DNA of 40,744 nucleotides. Source: Nitrospirota bacterium. GTDB lineage: Bacteria; Nitrospirota; Thermodesulfovibrionia; UBA6902. The notes under the pieces were generated by a model. It made no database searches. It was not told where the DNA came from and was given only the letters and a program-made list of their open reading frames with translations. The stretch is taken from the NCBI GenBank assembly GCA_016208905.1, contig JACQXG010000002.1, positions 1-40,744 on the forward strand. Direction: 5' to 3'. The translations under genes and the position numbers were made by a program. Positions 32,701 through 40,744 of this stretch are shown piece by piece. Every line of letters begins with the position of its first letter. The first letter of the stretch is position 1.

Positions 32701-33004
32701 GGTCAAAGCCGCGGGTTACAGCTCCGTCAGCGCTGAGGACGGGCTTGATGCCCTGAACAAGCTGAACGACAGCATAAGCCTTATACTTACCGACCTCGAA
32801 ATGCCGAATATGAACGGATATGAATTTACAAGAGAGGCAAAGAAAAGATACCCTGGAATTCCGGTGCTTATGGTTACATCAATGTCGGGTGAAGAGGACA
32901 GGGCAAAAGGCCTTGAAGCAGGGGTGGACAAGTACCTTGTGAAATGGGACAAAGATGATGTGCTCAGGGAACTAAAAAGACATTTAAGAGAACCCGTTAT
33001 CTAA
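29744..33004 (+). CDS. cheA: Hybrid CheA histidine kinase with two HPt, two CheW modules and a receiver
   Basis: The 1086-aa cytoplasmic kinase has HPt1 with phospho-His64 (RIIHSMKGAA) and HPt2 with His238 (RVIHSIKGSA). The two are strongly alike (HKAEDxLNKLRK in both), so they arose by duplication. A low-complexity linker (about 315-385) leads to the dimerisation/P3 region (VEKLDYLFNLIGELVLSRNR), the ATPase domain (LIRNSADHGIE, DDGKGID, GRGVGMDVV), a CheW-like P5 (TLIIKISDQRYAVPLSNVVE), a second CheW-like module (NVVLVDNLGKEQYAIPARNI), and a C-terminal receiver with its Asp in LILTDLEMPNMNG. This layout is like FrzE/ChpA-type kinases. No cheY, cheB or cheR is in the window, so the fused receiver may be the output or a phosphate sink. 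Confidence 0.93.
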   Translation: MGPENTSDAKQTDEFSMDAMPDEIVVEFLAETKESLDGIESDFIALEEDPGNTNLINNIFRIIHSMKGAASFIGFKNLENVSHKAEDVLNKLRKTELVLTPAIMDTLLNAVDILKLILKDIEENRKDTSVDSGEIVGRLLAVAAGNTGNEQKPPATDHVITPVSAVVEEPVQTVNQGGSEAATPDHIELLTEMISPNIIDDFLEEAREGLQKLEVFFVTLEKGPDNKELLNDIFRVIHSIKGSAALLCFKNLEGLAHKAEDLLNKLRKGEIVLTPSIMDALLRAVDVIKTLLKNIEKNKKDSAVSTEEIKKILESLICGTAQRTDEACGEKHTETVSAKKDTSDLSMEKETVPTAAADNASVAQCSTSPSPSPSAEIKSGNVKSQVHTVKEDIRSVRISVEKLDYLFNLIGELVLSRNRNIQLHRILSKRYSDDDTVTFDLTEAGSHLNQLTSEIQWAVMKTRMLPVSSVFSKFKRVVRDISRNLGKELELETTGEDTEIDKNIIEGIGDPLTHLIRNSADHGIERPDERVKAGKPRNGTIKLDAYYEENSVVISIKDDGKGIDVDAVRSKSIEKGLIKAEGADKLSKQALLNLIFAPGLSTSQNVTAVSGRGVGMDVVKTNIEKLRGQIIVDSEVGIGTEVKMKIPLTLAILDTLIIKISDQRYAVPLSNVVETHRIKFSQIETVRGSMIFRMRNELLPLVLLSDVFNLPYRHNNNSEVTIVVLKHGLLRMGLVVDKTAGQEEVVIKTLDCLDGISKPDAISGATILGYGSITFILDVDALMKIAKATENRLASDVSMEKNVELWGTDTINVVLVDNLGKEQYAIPARNIREIEMIHKTDIEEIGGRLMIKYRGVITPLTTIASFTNVSAQREFDRYYMVILTNLSGPGNKEAGLLVGRMLGIKKMEVSSINTGGNEFKGTTGSVIFNGRITLLLNIGDVIGSAFSATSSALAGEISTASMNSKTTGHILVVDDVKTHRSILEDVVKAAGYSSVSAEDGLDALNKLNDSISLILTDLEMPNMNGYEFTREAKKRYPGIPVLMVTSMSGEEDRAKGLEAGVDKYLVKWDKDDVLRELKRHLREPVI

Positions 33005-33035
33005 ATAAAGCTGAAGCTCATAAGGAGAAGGACAT

Positions 33036-34205
33036 ATGAACATCAATATCAAGTCTAAACTTTTATTAATCTATTCGACGCTGTTTGCATTAGCGGCAGT
33101 AAATCTTGCGTTGGTGCATATACCTGCCTCAGGGTATGTGAAGGCTATCTCTGTTGCTATATTTGTCATAACAGGCATTGTCGCAATGGTGGGATGGAGA
33201 TTTGTAAAAAAGGACATAGTAGACCCGCTGCTGGCTATCAAAGACAGAATGCTGACAGCAGCAGAGGGGGACTTGAGGGTCAGGATTGAAGAAAATGGCG
33301 CTAATGAGATAGGACAACTGGCGAGAGGGACAAACAAGATGATGATGGACATGAATAACGCCATAAAGCAGATAGTCAATATAGTCGCTGAACTATCAGA
33401 GTTCGGCGCATCTCTATCTCAAAAAAGCGAACGGATAGTCAAAAGCGCGGAGGAGCAGACGGGCCAGGCTACCGCCGTGGCAACTGCGGCTGAAGAGATG
33501 ACCACAACGGTGACGGAGATAGCGCACTCGTCCGCCAATGCGAGCGAACTGTCAAAAAAGGCCCACGGTATTGTCGCTGAAAGCTCCGGGGTCATAAAGA
33601 ATACATCAAACATTATTCATGCCCAGGGGGAAAAGAGCAAAAAAATAGGAGAAGTGATCAAATTCATAAATGACATTGCCAACAAAACTGATCTGCTTGC
33701 CGTAAACGCGGCAATAGAAGCGGCCAATGCAGGGGAGCATGGCAAGGGGTTTGCGGTAGTGGCTGAGGAAGTAAGAAAGCTTGCCGAAAGGACAACAAAG
33801 GCAAGCGCGGAGATTACGTCTATAATAGAAGACATTCAACGCGGGTCGGAACAGGCTGTTGAGGCCATGGACCGTGTGAACAGTTCTTTTGGCGATATCA
33901 TGTCTAATGTTGATAATGTCAATGACCTGATTATGCAAATAGCCACGGCCGTTGAAGAACAGTCCGCAGCTGCGGATGAAATCGCTTCCAATATTCAACA
34001 GGTGGCACAAATAGCGCAGGACACTTATATCTCATCAGAAGATACAATCAAGGTTGTCTCGGAAATTACCGGCGCTGCCGGAAAACTGCGGGATAATCTG
34101 TCCCAGTTCAAAGTAAACAAGTACGATGGATTCATGATGAAACCGGAAGATTCGCCGTCAGACCTGATTGATAAACTTGTAACTACTCAGGTAGATAGTC
34201 TGTAG
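33036..34205 (+). CDS. Chemoreceptor without a sizeable periplasmic domain
   Basis: The 389-aa methyl-accepting protein has two membrane segments (about residues 9-27 and 36-53) separated by only about 8 residues, so no ligand domain is exposed outside. A HAMP domain (about 54-105) and an MA signalling domain follow, with the conserved tip region [20 protein letters not shown] and [20 protein letters not shown]. Input must come from the membrane, the cytoplasm or partner receptors. AAGGAG precedes the ATG. The last codons and the stop fall in a repeat array (34179 onward). It is 31 nt after cheA, in the same operon. Confidence 0.92.
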   Translation: MNINIKSKLLLIYSTLFALAAVNLALVHIPASGYVKAISVAIFVITGIVAMVGWRFVKKDIVDPLLAIKDRMLTAAEGDLRVRIEENGANEIGQLARGTNKMMMDMNNAIKQIVNIVAELSEFGASLSQKSERIVKSAEEQTGQATAVATAAEEMTTTVTEIAHSSANASELSKKAHGIVAESSGVIKNTSNIIHAQGEKSKKIGEVIKFINDIANKTDLLAVNAAIEAANAGEHGKGFAVVAEEVRKLAERTTKASAEITSIIEDIQRGSEQAVEAMDRVNSSFGDIMSNVDNVNDLIMQIATAVEEQSAAADEIASNIQQVAQIAQDTYISSEDTIKVVSEITGAAGKLRDNLSQFKVNKYDGFMMKPEDSPSDLIDKLVTTQVDSL

Positions 34206-34302
34206 GTGTTTAGGTAGATAGGGGGGAATAACCATGGGAGATCACACAAAGCTCAGAGCAGCAGTCCTAACAGACTACAGTCTAAACAACCTGAGTAGTT
34301 AC
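34179..34302. repeat. Inverted repeat with heptamer-like arms between the two chemoreceptor genes
   Basis: GTAACTACTCAGGT (34179-34192) and its exact reverse complement ACCTGAGTAGTTAC (34289-34302) bound a segment whose arms carry seven-spaced TAG (for example TAGTCTG, TAGGTGT) and CTA (for example CTACAGT, CTAAACA) units. The array supplies the last codons and stop of the first receptor. It could form a hairpin that separates expression of the two receptors. Confidence 0.75.
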
Positions 34303-34341
34303 ATATTAATGCCAAAAAAATGATAACCGGGAGGATTGCAG

Positions 34342-35964
34342 ATGATTTCAAAATTTAATGTCATAAGGAACATAAAAATATCCAGCAAAGTCCTGTTTAT
34401 TGCAATAATGGGCCTGGTCATTATTCTCGCCTATGCAGCTGGGATTGCTTATATGGGAGTCGATGGGACGGGGACACTCGAGGAGATTTATAAACATAAA
34501 GTTATGCCCCTCGATGATTTGAGGCAGATACAGTTTGTATTCCGGGAGATTGAATACCGTATGGTCGGAGTAAAGGCTGAAATAGCCGACGCCATACCCT
34601 CAGGGAAACATTTGAAAGAATCGATAGGCACAATTGACGCTTTGTGGGGGGACGTTAACAATGCAATAACGGTTGATGGTCTCATGCGTAAAGAGATCGA
34701 GGGATTTGAAAAGGGATATAACGGCTTCAAGACAGTTGCCTCCAAGCTTGAAAAGGTATATCTCGGCAATGAACCGGAAAAGGTCCCTGCCCTGATTGAT
34801 GAATGGCTTGATTACAAGCCCCTTATCTTTCGTTCAATAGACAATATGGTTGATATGCAGAAAAAATCGGTGCAGGATTTCTATGTCAGGAACCAGCAGA
34901 TGTCTTCAAGGATAAACACGGCCCTGCTGATATTGACGATTATAATAGTAGCGCTGATATCTTCGATAACTTACCTGATTGTCAGCAGTATTAAATCTGC
35001 CATGTCATATGCGATTGACAGGATTGAGAAGTTGGCCGGAGGTGACTTCAGTATAAATGTAGAGTCCGGCAGCAGGGACGAGATGGGGACGCTTCTGCAT
35101 CATATTCACAAGATGAAAGGATCGTTCAGCAATATGATACTCAACATCATGTCATCGTCAAATAATGTAGTTTCCTCTATTGAAGTATTGAAAGCAAAAT
35201 CTGAAAAAACTTCTGAAGGGGCCAAAAGCCAGTCCGACCATGCAACCCAGATAGCAGCCGCTTCAGAGGAAATGACCACTACCGTCACGGAAATTGCAAG
35301 ATCCGCAGGCACGGCAAGTGAGCTGTCAAAACAGGCCCATGACATAGTCAAAGACAGCGCGGGGATTGTCAGTGAAACTGCTTCTATCGTAAACAGGCAG
35401 GGGGAGAAGAGCAAAAAAATCGGCGAGGTAATCAATTTCATCAATGATATTGCCAACAAGACCGATCTTCTGGCAGTAAACGCGGCAATTGAAGCTGCAA
35501 ATGCCGGCGAGCATGGCAAAGGATTTGCTGTGGTAGCGGAAGAGGTAAGAAAGCTTGCTGAGAGGACAACCAAGGCCAGCGCGGAGATAAATTCAATAAT
35601 CGCGGACATTCAGCAGGGTTCGGGGCAGGCCGTGGATTCAATGAATAAATTGAATAGGTCATTTGACCTGGTAATATCAGACGTGGTCAATGTTAACGAC
35701 TTGATTACTCAGATCGCCACTGCTGTCGAGGAGCAGTCATCAGCCTCCGAGGAAATAACCGACAATATAGGCGTGACGGCAAATATAGCCAAAGATATAG
35801 ATACAATGGCAGATGACGTAATGACCGAATTCAACAGGTTAACGGAAATAGTCGATACATTAAAGAAATCCACGTCGGGGTTCAGAATTAATAAAAGCAG
35901 TTCAGCCGCGGTCCAGCTGCAGGAAACAAATATAAGATATGATGGCCGCCCTGTTGAAGGTTGA
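34342..35964 (+). CDS. Chemoreceptor with a 4HB-type periplasmic sensor domain
   Basis: The protein has 540 aa from the ATG at 34342 (GGAGG at 7-nt spacing; the TTG at 34336 is too close). TM1 is about residues 14-34. A helical periplasmic region of about 150 residues follows ([20 protein letters not shown] through [20 protein letters not shown]), typical of four-helix-bundle MCP domains that sense small organic ligands. TM2 ([20 protein letters not shown]), HAMP and MA domains come next. The signalling tip is almost identical to that of the preceding receptor ([20 protein letters not shown]), so both should join the same CheA array. The ligand is unknown. It ends 22 nt from the convergent carB gene. 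Confidence 0.93.
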   Translation: MISKFNVIRNIKISSKVLFIAIMGLVIILAYAAGIAYMGVDGTGTLEEIYKHKVMPLDDLRQIQFVFREIEYRMVGVKAEIADAIPSGKHLKESIGTIDALWGDVNNAITVDGLMRKEIEGFEKGYNGFKTVASKLEKVYLGNEPEKVPALIDEWLDYKPLIFRSIDNMVDMQKKSVQDFYVRNQQMSSRINTALLILTIIIVALISSITYLIVSSIKSAMSYAIDRIEKLAGGDFSINVESGSRDEMGTLLHHIHKMKGSFSNMILNIMSSSNNVVSSIEVLKAKSEKTSEGAKSQSDHATQIAAASEEMTTTVTEIARSAGTASELSKQAHDIVKDSAGIVSETASIVNRQGEKSKKIGEVINFINDIANKTDLLAVNAAIEAANAGEHGKGFAVVAEEVRKLAERTTKASAEINSIIADIQQGSGQAVDSMNKLNRSFDLVISDVVNVNDLITQIATAVEEQSSASEEITDNIGVTANIAKDIDTMADDVMTEFNRLTEIVDTLKKSTSGFRINKSSSAAVQLQETNIRYDGRPVEG

Positions 35965-35986
35965 ACTGAGAACGAATCAAACTGAA

Positions 35987-38900
35987 TCAGGCTTGACGCC
36001 TGACCTTGTGATACTCCTGGAGCGATTTAATATTTAACTGCCTTTTAAGCATTACTTCAATCGCCTTAATTGCCGCCCTTGCGCCGGAGATGGTTGTCGT
36101 ATAAGTTACGTTGTACTGAAGGGCGCTTTCCCTGATTGAAAAGGAGTCCTTCTTTGCCTTTGCGCCGGCTGAAGTGTTGATGATAAAATCGATCTCCTTG
36201 TTCTTTATCAAATCCACGCAGTGCGGCCTTCCCTCGGTGACCTTATTGACGGTGCCTGCTTTTATGCCGAGTTGATTGAGATAAAACGCTGTGCCTCTCG
36301 TTGCGAGAATTTTAAAACCAAGCGATACAAGTTTTGAGGCGAGAGGGGTAATTGCCGGTTTGTCCCAGTCCTTCACGCTAATAAAAACAGTGCCCCTGAG
36401 AGGCATGGCATTCCTGGCTGCAGCCTGTGACTTTGCATATGCCCTGCCGAAATCTTCATCAATCCCCATTACCTCTCCGGTTGACTTCATCTCAGGGCCC
36501 AGGAGGGTGTCAACGCCCATGAAACGGTCAAAGGGGAATACAGCCTCCTTTACCGTGAAATGGGTAATTTCTTTTTCTGTTGTCAGTCCCAACTCTTCCA
36601 GTGTCTTTCCTACCATTACCTTGGCGGCCATCTTTGCGAGCGGGACCCCTATGGATTTGCTTACATACGGAATCGTACGCGATGCGCGGGGATTTACTTC
36701 CAGAATATATATTTCATTGTCTTTGACGGCAAACTGTATATTCATGAGACCGATGACGTTCAACTCTATTGCAAGGGCCTTTGTCTGCACTTTAATCTGT
36801 TCCACAATTTCAGATGATAAAGAGTAGGGGGGCAATGAACACGCTGAGTCCCCTGAGTGAATGCCGGCTTCTTCAATGTGTTCCATGATTCCACCAACAA
36901 TAACACTTTTGCCGTCCGAAATGGCGTCCACGTCGATTTCGATTGCGTCTTCAAGATAATCGTCTATAAGCACCGGATGTTCAGGCGACGCGGTGACAGC
37001 CCTTTTCATATAGTCCATGAGGCTTTTTTCATCATAAACAATTTCCATGGCCCGTCCGCCAAGCACATATGACGGTCTGACCATGACGGGGTAGCCTATC
37101 TTTCTGGCAATTTCAATTGCTTCGTCTACAGACACGGCCGTATCGCTTTCCGCCTGCCGGAGATCCAGCTTGTGAAGGATTCCCTTGAACCTCTTTCTGT
37201 CTTCGGCCATGTCGATTGAATCAGGGGAGGTGCCGAGGATCCTGACGCCTTCTCTTTCAAGCGGCACTGCGAGCTTGAGCGGGGTCTGTCCGCCGAATTG
37301 AACAATCACCCCAATAGGTTTTTCCGTATTGATAATATTTAGTGTATCTTCCAGTGTCAGCGGCTCGAAATATAACCTGTCCGCCGTGTCGTAATCGGTG
37401 CTGACGGTCTCGGGATTACAGTTTACCATTATCGTTTCATATCCGAGTTCCCTAAGCGCAAAGACCGCATGCACGCAGCAGTAGTCAAATTCAATGCCCT
37501 GTCCGATCCTGTTCGGACCGCTTCCGAGGATCACGACTTTTTTCCTGTCAGTGGGATTTGCTTCGCATTCGACTGCTGAAGTAAGAAGTGGGAAGTAAGA
37601 AGTGGGAAGTGAATGATCCAAAATATTATCATCTGTTTTTTCTTCTGACTTCTGACTTCTGACTTCTGACTTATAAAAAGGTTTTTCATACGTTGAATAC
37701 AAATACGGTGTATATGCCTTAAACTCGGCAGCGCAGGTGTCCACCATTTTATATACAGCCCTCAATCCGATTCGACTTCGCATGTCCCTGATAGACTTTT
37801 CGTCTGAATCAAGTAATTGTGCCAGTCTTTTATCTGAGAAACCGTATTCCTTTGCGTATCGGAGTAAGTCATGGTCTATGGGGTCGGCAGTTCCTTGACC
37901 CTTGACCCTTGACCCTTGACCCTTTATTTCCTCTTCCATATCAATTATCTGCTTAATGTTGTACAGGAACCATGGGTCAATCTTTGTAAGGGCATGAAGT
38001 TCCTCAATGCTTTCTCCCAGCCTTAAGGCATGCGCAATATACCAGATGCGGTCCCAGGACGGGACCTTTATCTTCTCTCGTATTTCAATGATACCGGCCT
38101 CAACAGGTTCAAAGCCATAACTGTCTATCTCCAGGCTCCGGACAACTTTCTGAAGAGACTCTTTGAAGGTCCTTGCTATGGACATGGCCTCGCCGACTGA
38201 TTTCATCTGAGTGGTCAGGGTAGGGTCGGCCTCGGGGAATTTTTCAAAGGCGAACCTCGGGTATTTTACGACGACGTAATCGATAGTGGGCTCAAATGAC
38301 GCGGGAGTTTCTTTTGTGATGTCATTTGGTATTTCATCAAGGGTCAGGCCCACGGCAAGCTTGGCCGCGATCTTGGCTATCGGGAAACCGGTTGCTTTGG
38401 ATGCAAGGGCAGAGCTCCTGGAGACCCTCGGGTTCATTTCTATTACAATCATTTCGCCGTTTTTGGGGTTAACTGCAAACTGGACATTTGACCCGCCTGT
38501 GTCAACCCCTATCTCCTGCATTATGGCAATGGACGCGTCACGCATTATCTGATATTCTTTATCGGTCAGTGTCTGTGCAGGAGCTACTGTAATTGAATCA
38601 CCGGTATGGACCCCCATCGGGTCGAAGTTCTCTATCGAACAGATGATGACAACATTGTCCTTGTTGTCACGCATCACCTCAAGCTCGTATTCTTTCCAGC
38701 CGAGCACGGATTCTTCCACAAGGACCTGATTGACCGGACTCAGCTTCAGGGCCTTTTTCAGGCTTTCACTATACTCATCCACATTGTACGCAATGCCGCC
38801 GCCTGTTCCTCCCATAGTGAAGGAAGGCCTCAGGATAAGAGGAAAACTCAGTTCGTCCGCGACCTTCATGCCTTCTTCCACGGAATTAACATGATGGCTC

Positions 38901-39334
38901 CTCGGGGTTTTCAAACCAATCCTGTCCATGGCCTGTTTAAACAGTTCCCTGTCCTCAGCTTTCTTAATCGCGGGGAGTTTGGCGCCTATCAGCTCTACTT
39001 TGTATTTATCGAGGACACCTCTTTCGGAAAGCTCTACTGCGAGATTCAGGGCAGTCTGCCCGCCCATTGTCGGCAATAAGGCATCGGGGCGCTCTTTCTC
39101 AATTATCATTTCAAGGACTTCATTTGTAAGCGGTTCGATGTATGTTACATCAGCTGTTTCAGGATCGGTCATGATGGTTGCGGGATTTGAGTTGACCAGT
39201 ATCACCTTGTATCCTTCTTCACGCAGTGCCTTGCAGGCCTGTGTGCCGGAATAGTCAAACTCACACGCCTGTCCGATGATAATTGGCCCGGAGCCGATCA
39301 GTAAGATGCTTTTAATGTCTGTTCTTTTAGGCAT
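35987..39334 (-). CDS. carB: Carbamoyl-phosphate synthase large subunit with repeat-encoded insertions
   Basis: The 1115-aa enzyme makes carbamoyl phosphate for pyrimidines and arginine. Both ATP-grasp halves are complete ([20 protein letters not shown] at the start; [20 protein letters not shown] in the second half; [14 protein letters not shown] and [14 protein letters not shown]), with the C-terminal allosteric MGS-like domain. The normal length is about 1070. Two extra stretches stand out: about residues 469-483 ([14 protein letters not shown]), encoded by TTGACCC heptamers, and about 553-592 between YSTYE and ECEANP (start [14 protein letters not shown], end [12 protein letters not shown]), encoded by two more heptamer arrays. 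E. coli runs directly from YSTYE to ECEANP. Both insertions keep the frame. The start overlaps the upstream membrane-protein stop by 8 nt. Confidence 0.95.
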   Translation of the reverse strand: MPKRTDIKSILLIGSGPIIIGQACEFDYSGTQACKALREEGYKVILVNSNPATIMTDPETADVTYIEPLTNEVLEMIIEKERPDALLPTMGGQTALNLAVELSERGVLDKYKVELIGAKLPAIKKAEDRELFKQAMDRIGLKTPRSHHVNSVEEGMKVADELSFPLILRPSFTMGGTGGGIAYNVDEYSESLKKALKLSPVNQVLVEESVLGWKEYELEVMRDNKDNVVIICSIENFDPMGVHTGDSITVAPAQTLTDKEYQIMRDASIAIMQEIGVDTGGSNVQFAVNPKNGEMIVIEMNPRVSRSSALASKATGFPIAKIAAKLAVGLTLDEIPNDITKETPASFEPTIDYVVVKYPRFAFEKFPEADPTLTTQMKSVGEAMSIARTFKESLQKVVRSLEIDSYGFEPVEAGIIEIREKIKVPSWDRIWYIAHALRLGESIEELHALTKIDPWFLYNIKQIIDMEEEIKGQGSRVKGQGTADPIDHDLLRYAKEYGFSDKRLAQLLDSDEKSIRDMRSRIGLRAVYKMVDTCAAEFKAYTPYLYSTYEKPFYKSEVRSQKSEEKTDDNILDHSLPTSYFPLLTSAVECEANPTDRKKVVILGSGPNRIGQGIEFDYCCVHAVFALRELGYETIMVNCNPETVSTDYDTADRLYFEPLTLEDTLNIINTEKPIGVIVQFGGQTPLKLAVPLEREGVRILGTSPDSIDMAEDRKRFKGILHKLDLRQAESDTAVSVDEAIEIARKIGYPVMVRPSYVLGGRAMEIVYDEKSLMDYMKRAVTASPEHPVLIDDYLEDAIEIDVDAISDGKSVIVGGIMEHIEEAGIHSGDSACSLPPYSLSSEIVEQIKVQTKALAIELNVIGLMNIQFAVKDNEIYILEVNPRASRTIPYVSKSIGVPLAKMAAKVMVGKTLEELGLTTEKEITHFTVKEAVFPFDRFMGVDTLLGPEMKSTGEVMGIDEDFGRAYAKSQAAARNAMPLRGTVFISVKDWDKPAITPLASKLVSLGFKILATRGTAFYLNQLGIKAGTVNKVTEGRPHCVDLIKNKEIDFIINTSAGAKAKKDSFSIRESALQYNVTYTTTISGARAAIKAIEVMLKRQLNIKSLQEYHKVRRQA
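37578..37672. repeat. Two heptamer arrays inside carB (second insertion)
   Basis: 37578-37612 holds five units of GAAGTRR type (GAAGTAA, GAAGTGG, GAAGTAA, GAAGTGG, GAAGTGA). 37643-37672 holds four exact TTCTGAC units plus TT. They flank 30 nt of non-repeat sequence, and the whole block reads as an extra loop in CarB. Confidence 0.9.
37895..37922. repeat. Heptamer array inside carB (first insertion)
   Basis: Four exact TTGACCC units in a row. On the coding strand they read GGGTCAA and give the alternating [11 protein letters not shown] peptide. Confidence 0.92.
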
Positions 39335-39959
39335 TTGCTGTTATCTCCAAAAATTCCCTTATTTCCCTGACCGGCATTTCCGGCTCCCCATCAATCTTTC
39401 CACCGTCTATCCTGGCTGCGTAAAGCATTCTTTCCGAGCCGTCTTTCAATTTCAGTGAAAGGGTAATAAATTCTTCTGTCTCGCTCAAACCCGGTACAGC
39501 GCTTCCGTGCTGCGCTGAAATTTTCTGGACAAAATTTATCCCGTCAACGTTTTCGGGAACAAACGTCCTGCTCCCAAGCTCAACTGACTTTATATCTGCA
39601 AAGGGTATCTTCTCATTCTTTTTTGCCAGCAGCCCTGACCGTGTCATGTATGCTGTTTTGTCTGTCTTATCAAATAAGACCTCCAGATATCTTTCTTTGA
39701 AGATGAACATGTTGGCCCCGACAAAGGAAGCAATAAATATAATGATAAGCATGGCATAACGGACAACCGGTGATCTGCCGCTTATTATATCGGTCATCAT
39801 ATATGAAGCAATGCATGCCGCGGATGCGAATAACATTGACGAAAACTCTCTCGTATAAACACCGGGATGCAATACGCTCGTCTTCTCTGCTTTAAAAGAA
39901 GATGTTTTGAAAATAAGTTTATTGCCTTCAATTTCAAGTTGATAATTTTTTGTCAGCAC
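39327..39959 (-). CDS. Membrane protein with PH-like domain embedded between carA and carB
   Basis: The protein has 210 aa from a GTG overlapping the carA stop (GTGCTGA). Two membrane segments (about residues 38-60 and 66-86: [18 protein letters not shown] and [20 protein letters not shown]) are followed by a soluble C-terminal domain with alternating strands ([52 protein letters not shown]), which resembles bacterial PH-like domains. I do not recognise a named family. It overlaps both neighbours (carA by 7 nt, carB by 8 nt), so it is translated together with the carbamoyl-phosphate synthase subunits. A link to that enzyme is only suggested by position. Confidence 0.8.
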   Translation of the reverse strand: MLTKNYQLEIEGNKLIFKTSSFKAEKTSVLHPGVYTREFSSMLFASAACIASYMMTDIISGRSPVVRYAMLIIIFIASFVGANMFIFKERYLEVLFDKTDKTAYMTRSGLLAKKNEKIPFADIKSVELGSRTFVPENVDGINFVQKISAQHGSAVPGLSETEEFITLSLKLKDGSERMLYAARIDGGKIDGEPEMPVREIREFLEITANA

Positions 39960-40744
39960 TTTTCTATCATTTCCCTGAATCTCTTAAAAATATATCCCGA
40001 ATCATTCGGCCCTGGCCCTGCTTCAGGGTGATGCTGGAAGGAAATTACCGGTAAATCTTTATGTTTCATTCCTTCTTCAGTCCCGTCATACAGGTTTTTA
40101 TGGGTCAGCTCAACCTGTCCGTCAAGACTGTTAACATCAACGCAGTAGTTGTGGTTCTGTGAGGTTATCTCGACCTTACGCGATGACAGGTCCATGACCG
40201 GGTGGTTTCCCCCGTGATGTCCGAATTTCAGTTTATAAGTCCTGCCTCCAAGCGCTAATCCCAGGATCTGATGACCAAGGCAGATACCGAGTATAGGTTT
40301 TCTGCCGAGGAGTTTCTTTGCTGCTTCAATGGCGTATGTGACCGTCTGCGGGTCTCCGGGTCCGTTGCTCAATACTATTCCATCAGGATCCATATTAAGC
40401 GCTTCGTCAGCAGGTGTTTGCGCCGGTACAACAGTAACATCGAATCCTGAACTGACAAGATGACGCAGTATGTTCATCTTTACTCCGAAATCGTAGACGA
40501 CAACCTTTTTGCCAGAGGGCGGGATGACCCCGCCCCTACATGATTCTAATTTCCATAAACCTGTTGTCCATTTGTAGGGTCCTTTGGTTGTCACTTCCTT
40601 GACCAGGTCAAACGCCGATATTCCCGGATGGTTTCTTACTTTCACGAGAAGGCTTTCAGGATTCAGGTCTGTTGTTGAAATTATGCCCATCTGTACGCCG
40701 TTGTCCCTTAAATGTTTGGTTAGCGCCCTTGTATCAATACTGTC
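39953..40744 (-). CDS. carA: Carbamoyl-phosphate synthase small subunit, C-terminal part (runs off right edge)
   Basis: The frame is open to the window edge (263 codons before the stop); the first visible residues, [16 protein letters not shown], are conserved CarA sequence upstream of the internal ATG at 40690, so the true start lies outside. The glutamine amidotransferase domain is complete: [28 protein letters not shown], the nucleophile in [16 protein letters not shown], and the catalytic His-Glu in [12 protein letters not shown]. Between the N-terminal domain and this domain, about 12 residues ([12 protein letters not shown]) are encoded by a GC palindrome and look inserted. CarA supplies ammonia from glutamine to CarB. 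Confidence 0.95.
   Translation of the reverse strand, partial: DSIDTRALTKHLRDNGVQMGIISTTDLNPESLLVKVRNHPGISAFDLVKEVTTKGPYKWTTGLWKLESCRGGVIPPSGKKVVVYDFGVKMNILRHLVSSGFDVTVVPAQTPADEALNMDPDGIVLSNGPGDPQTVTYAIEAAKKLLGRKPILGICLGHQILGLALGGRTYKLKFGHHGGNHPVMDLSSRKVEITSQNHNYCVDVNSLDGQVELTHKNLYDGTEEGMKHKDLPVISFQHHPEAGPGPNDSGYIFKRFREMIEKC
40515..40541. repeat. GC-rich palindromic repeat, copy 3 (inside carA)
   Basis: Read on the minus strand it is tGTAGGGGCGGGGT-ca-TCCCGCCCTC, the same element as at 22036-22060 apart from the centre and end. It lies in frame in the CarA interdomain linker. Confidence 0.88.

Noticed and set aside
34234-34323. A 29-codon frame with a strong G-rich ribosome-binding site between the two chemoreceptor genes
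   Set aside because: Half of it is the right arm of the inverted repeat, the product has no recognisable pattern, and the start is probably chance.
35987-36003. Hairpin TCAGGC/GCCTGA at the carB stop as a shared terminator
   Set aside because: There is no T-run on either side, it overlaps the stop codon of carB, and the stem is short.

Overview
The window reads as a chromosomal segment of a Gram-negative, probably anaerobic or microaerophilic, motile bacterium. The evidence for this is an outer-membrane assembly pair (an Omp85 protein with TamB), an MltA lytic transglycosylase, a flavodiiron protein, the futalosine-route menaquinone gene mqnD, a BioW/BioB biotin route, a type 1B PyrD/PyrK and a chemotaxis cluster behind a sigma-28-type promoter. 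The gene mix resembles Nitrospirota or deltaproteobacterial-type lineages; this is inference, because there is no rRNA or taxonomic marker I can test. Gene order is dense, with many 1-8 nt overlaps.

Layout. 1-2137 (minus): a periplasmic PstS-like binding protein followed by a two-TM sensor that runs off the left edge. 2285-4579: mltA and three small proteins (DUF1059, a CBM48-like protein, a NifU-like protein). 4778-8314: flavodiiron protein, acylphosphatase, bioB-bioW. 8607-12429: a 1083-aa secreted NHL/BACON/PKD/MopE/dockerin protein and a lipoprotein, whose stop codon lies inside a convergent tRNA-Ala(CGC) gene. 12691-20022: tamB, an Omp85 protein with seven POTRA domains, and a SurA-N-only protein. 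20264-22443 (minus): mqnD, a ppx/gppA gene broken by an internal deletion, and an ArgA-like acetyltransferase. 22444-24571 (minus): Rrf2 regulator, TusA-like, NifS-like and NifU-like genes. The NifS lacks the PLP lysine, and a deletion scar joins its 3' end to the nifU body. 24638-28742 (minus): greA, pyrK, pyrD, SAM hydrolase, glycosyltransferase. 28855-35964 (plus): a sigma-28-type promoter, a CheW-PilZ fusion with an apparent ATT start, a CheA with two HPt domains, two CheW modules and a receiver, then two chemoreceptors. 35987-40744 (minus): carA (partial), a PH-like membrane protein, carB.

The most unusual signal is not a gene. Arrays with an exact seven-base period recur at least nine times, both between genes and inside them (surA-like signal peptide, argA-like tail, mqnD, three arrays in carB, the end of an MCP gene). 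A second family, a GC-rich palindrome of about 25 bp, occurs three times, twice inside reading frames (mqnD, carA). In mqnD the two families sit side by side. In carA, carB and mqnD the repeats encode in-frame insertions at linker positions. Further oddities are several genes whose -10 box ends 5-8 nt before the start codon with no Shine-Dalgarno site (probable leaderless mRNAs), and two deletion scars within 1.7 kb, which could be real decay or assembly error.
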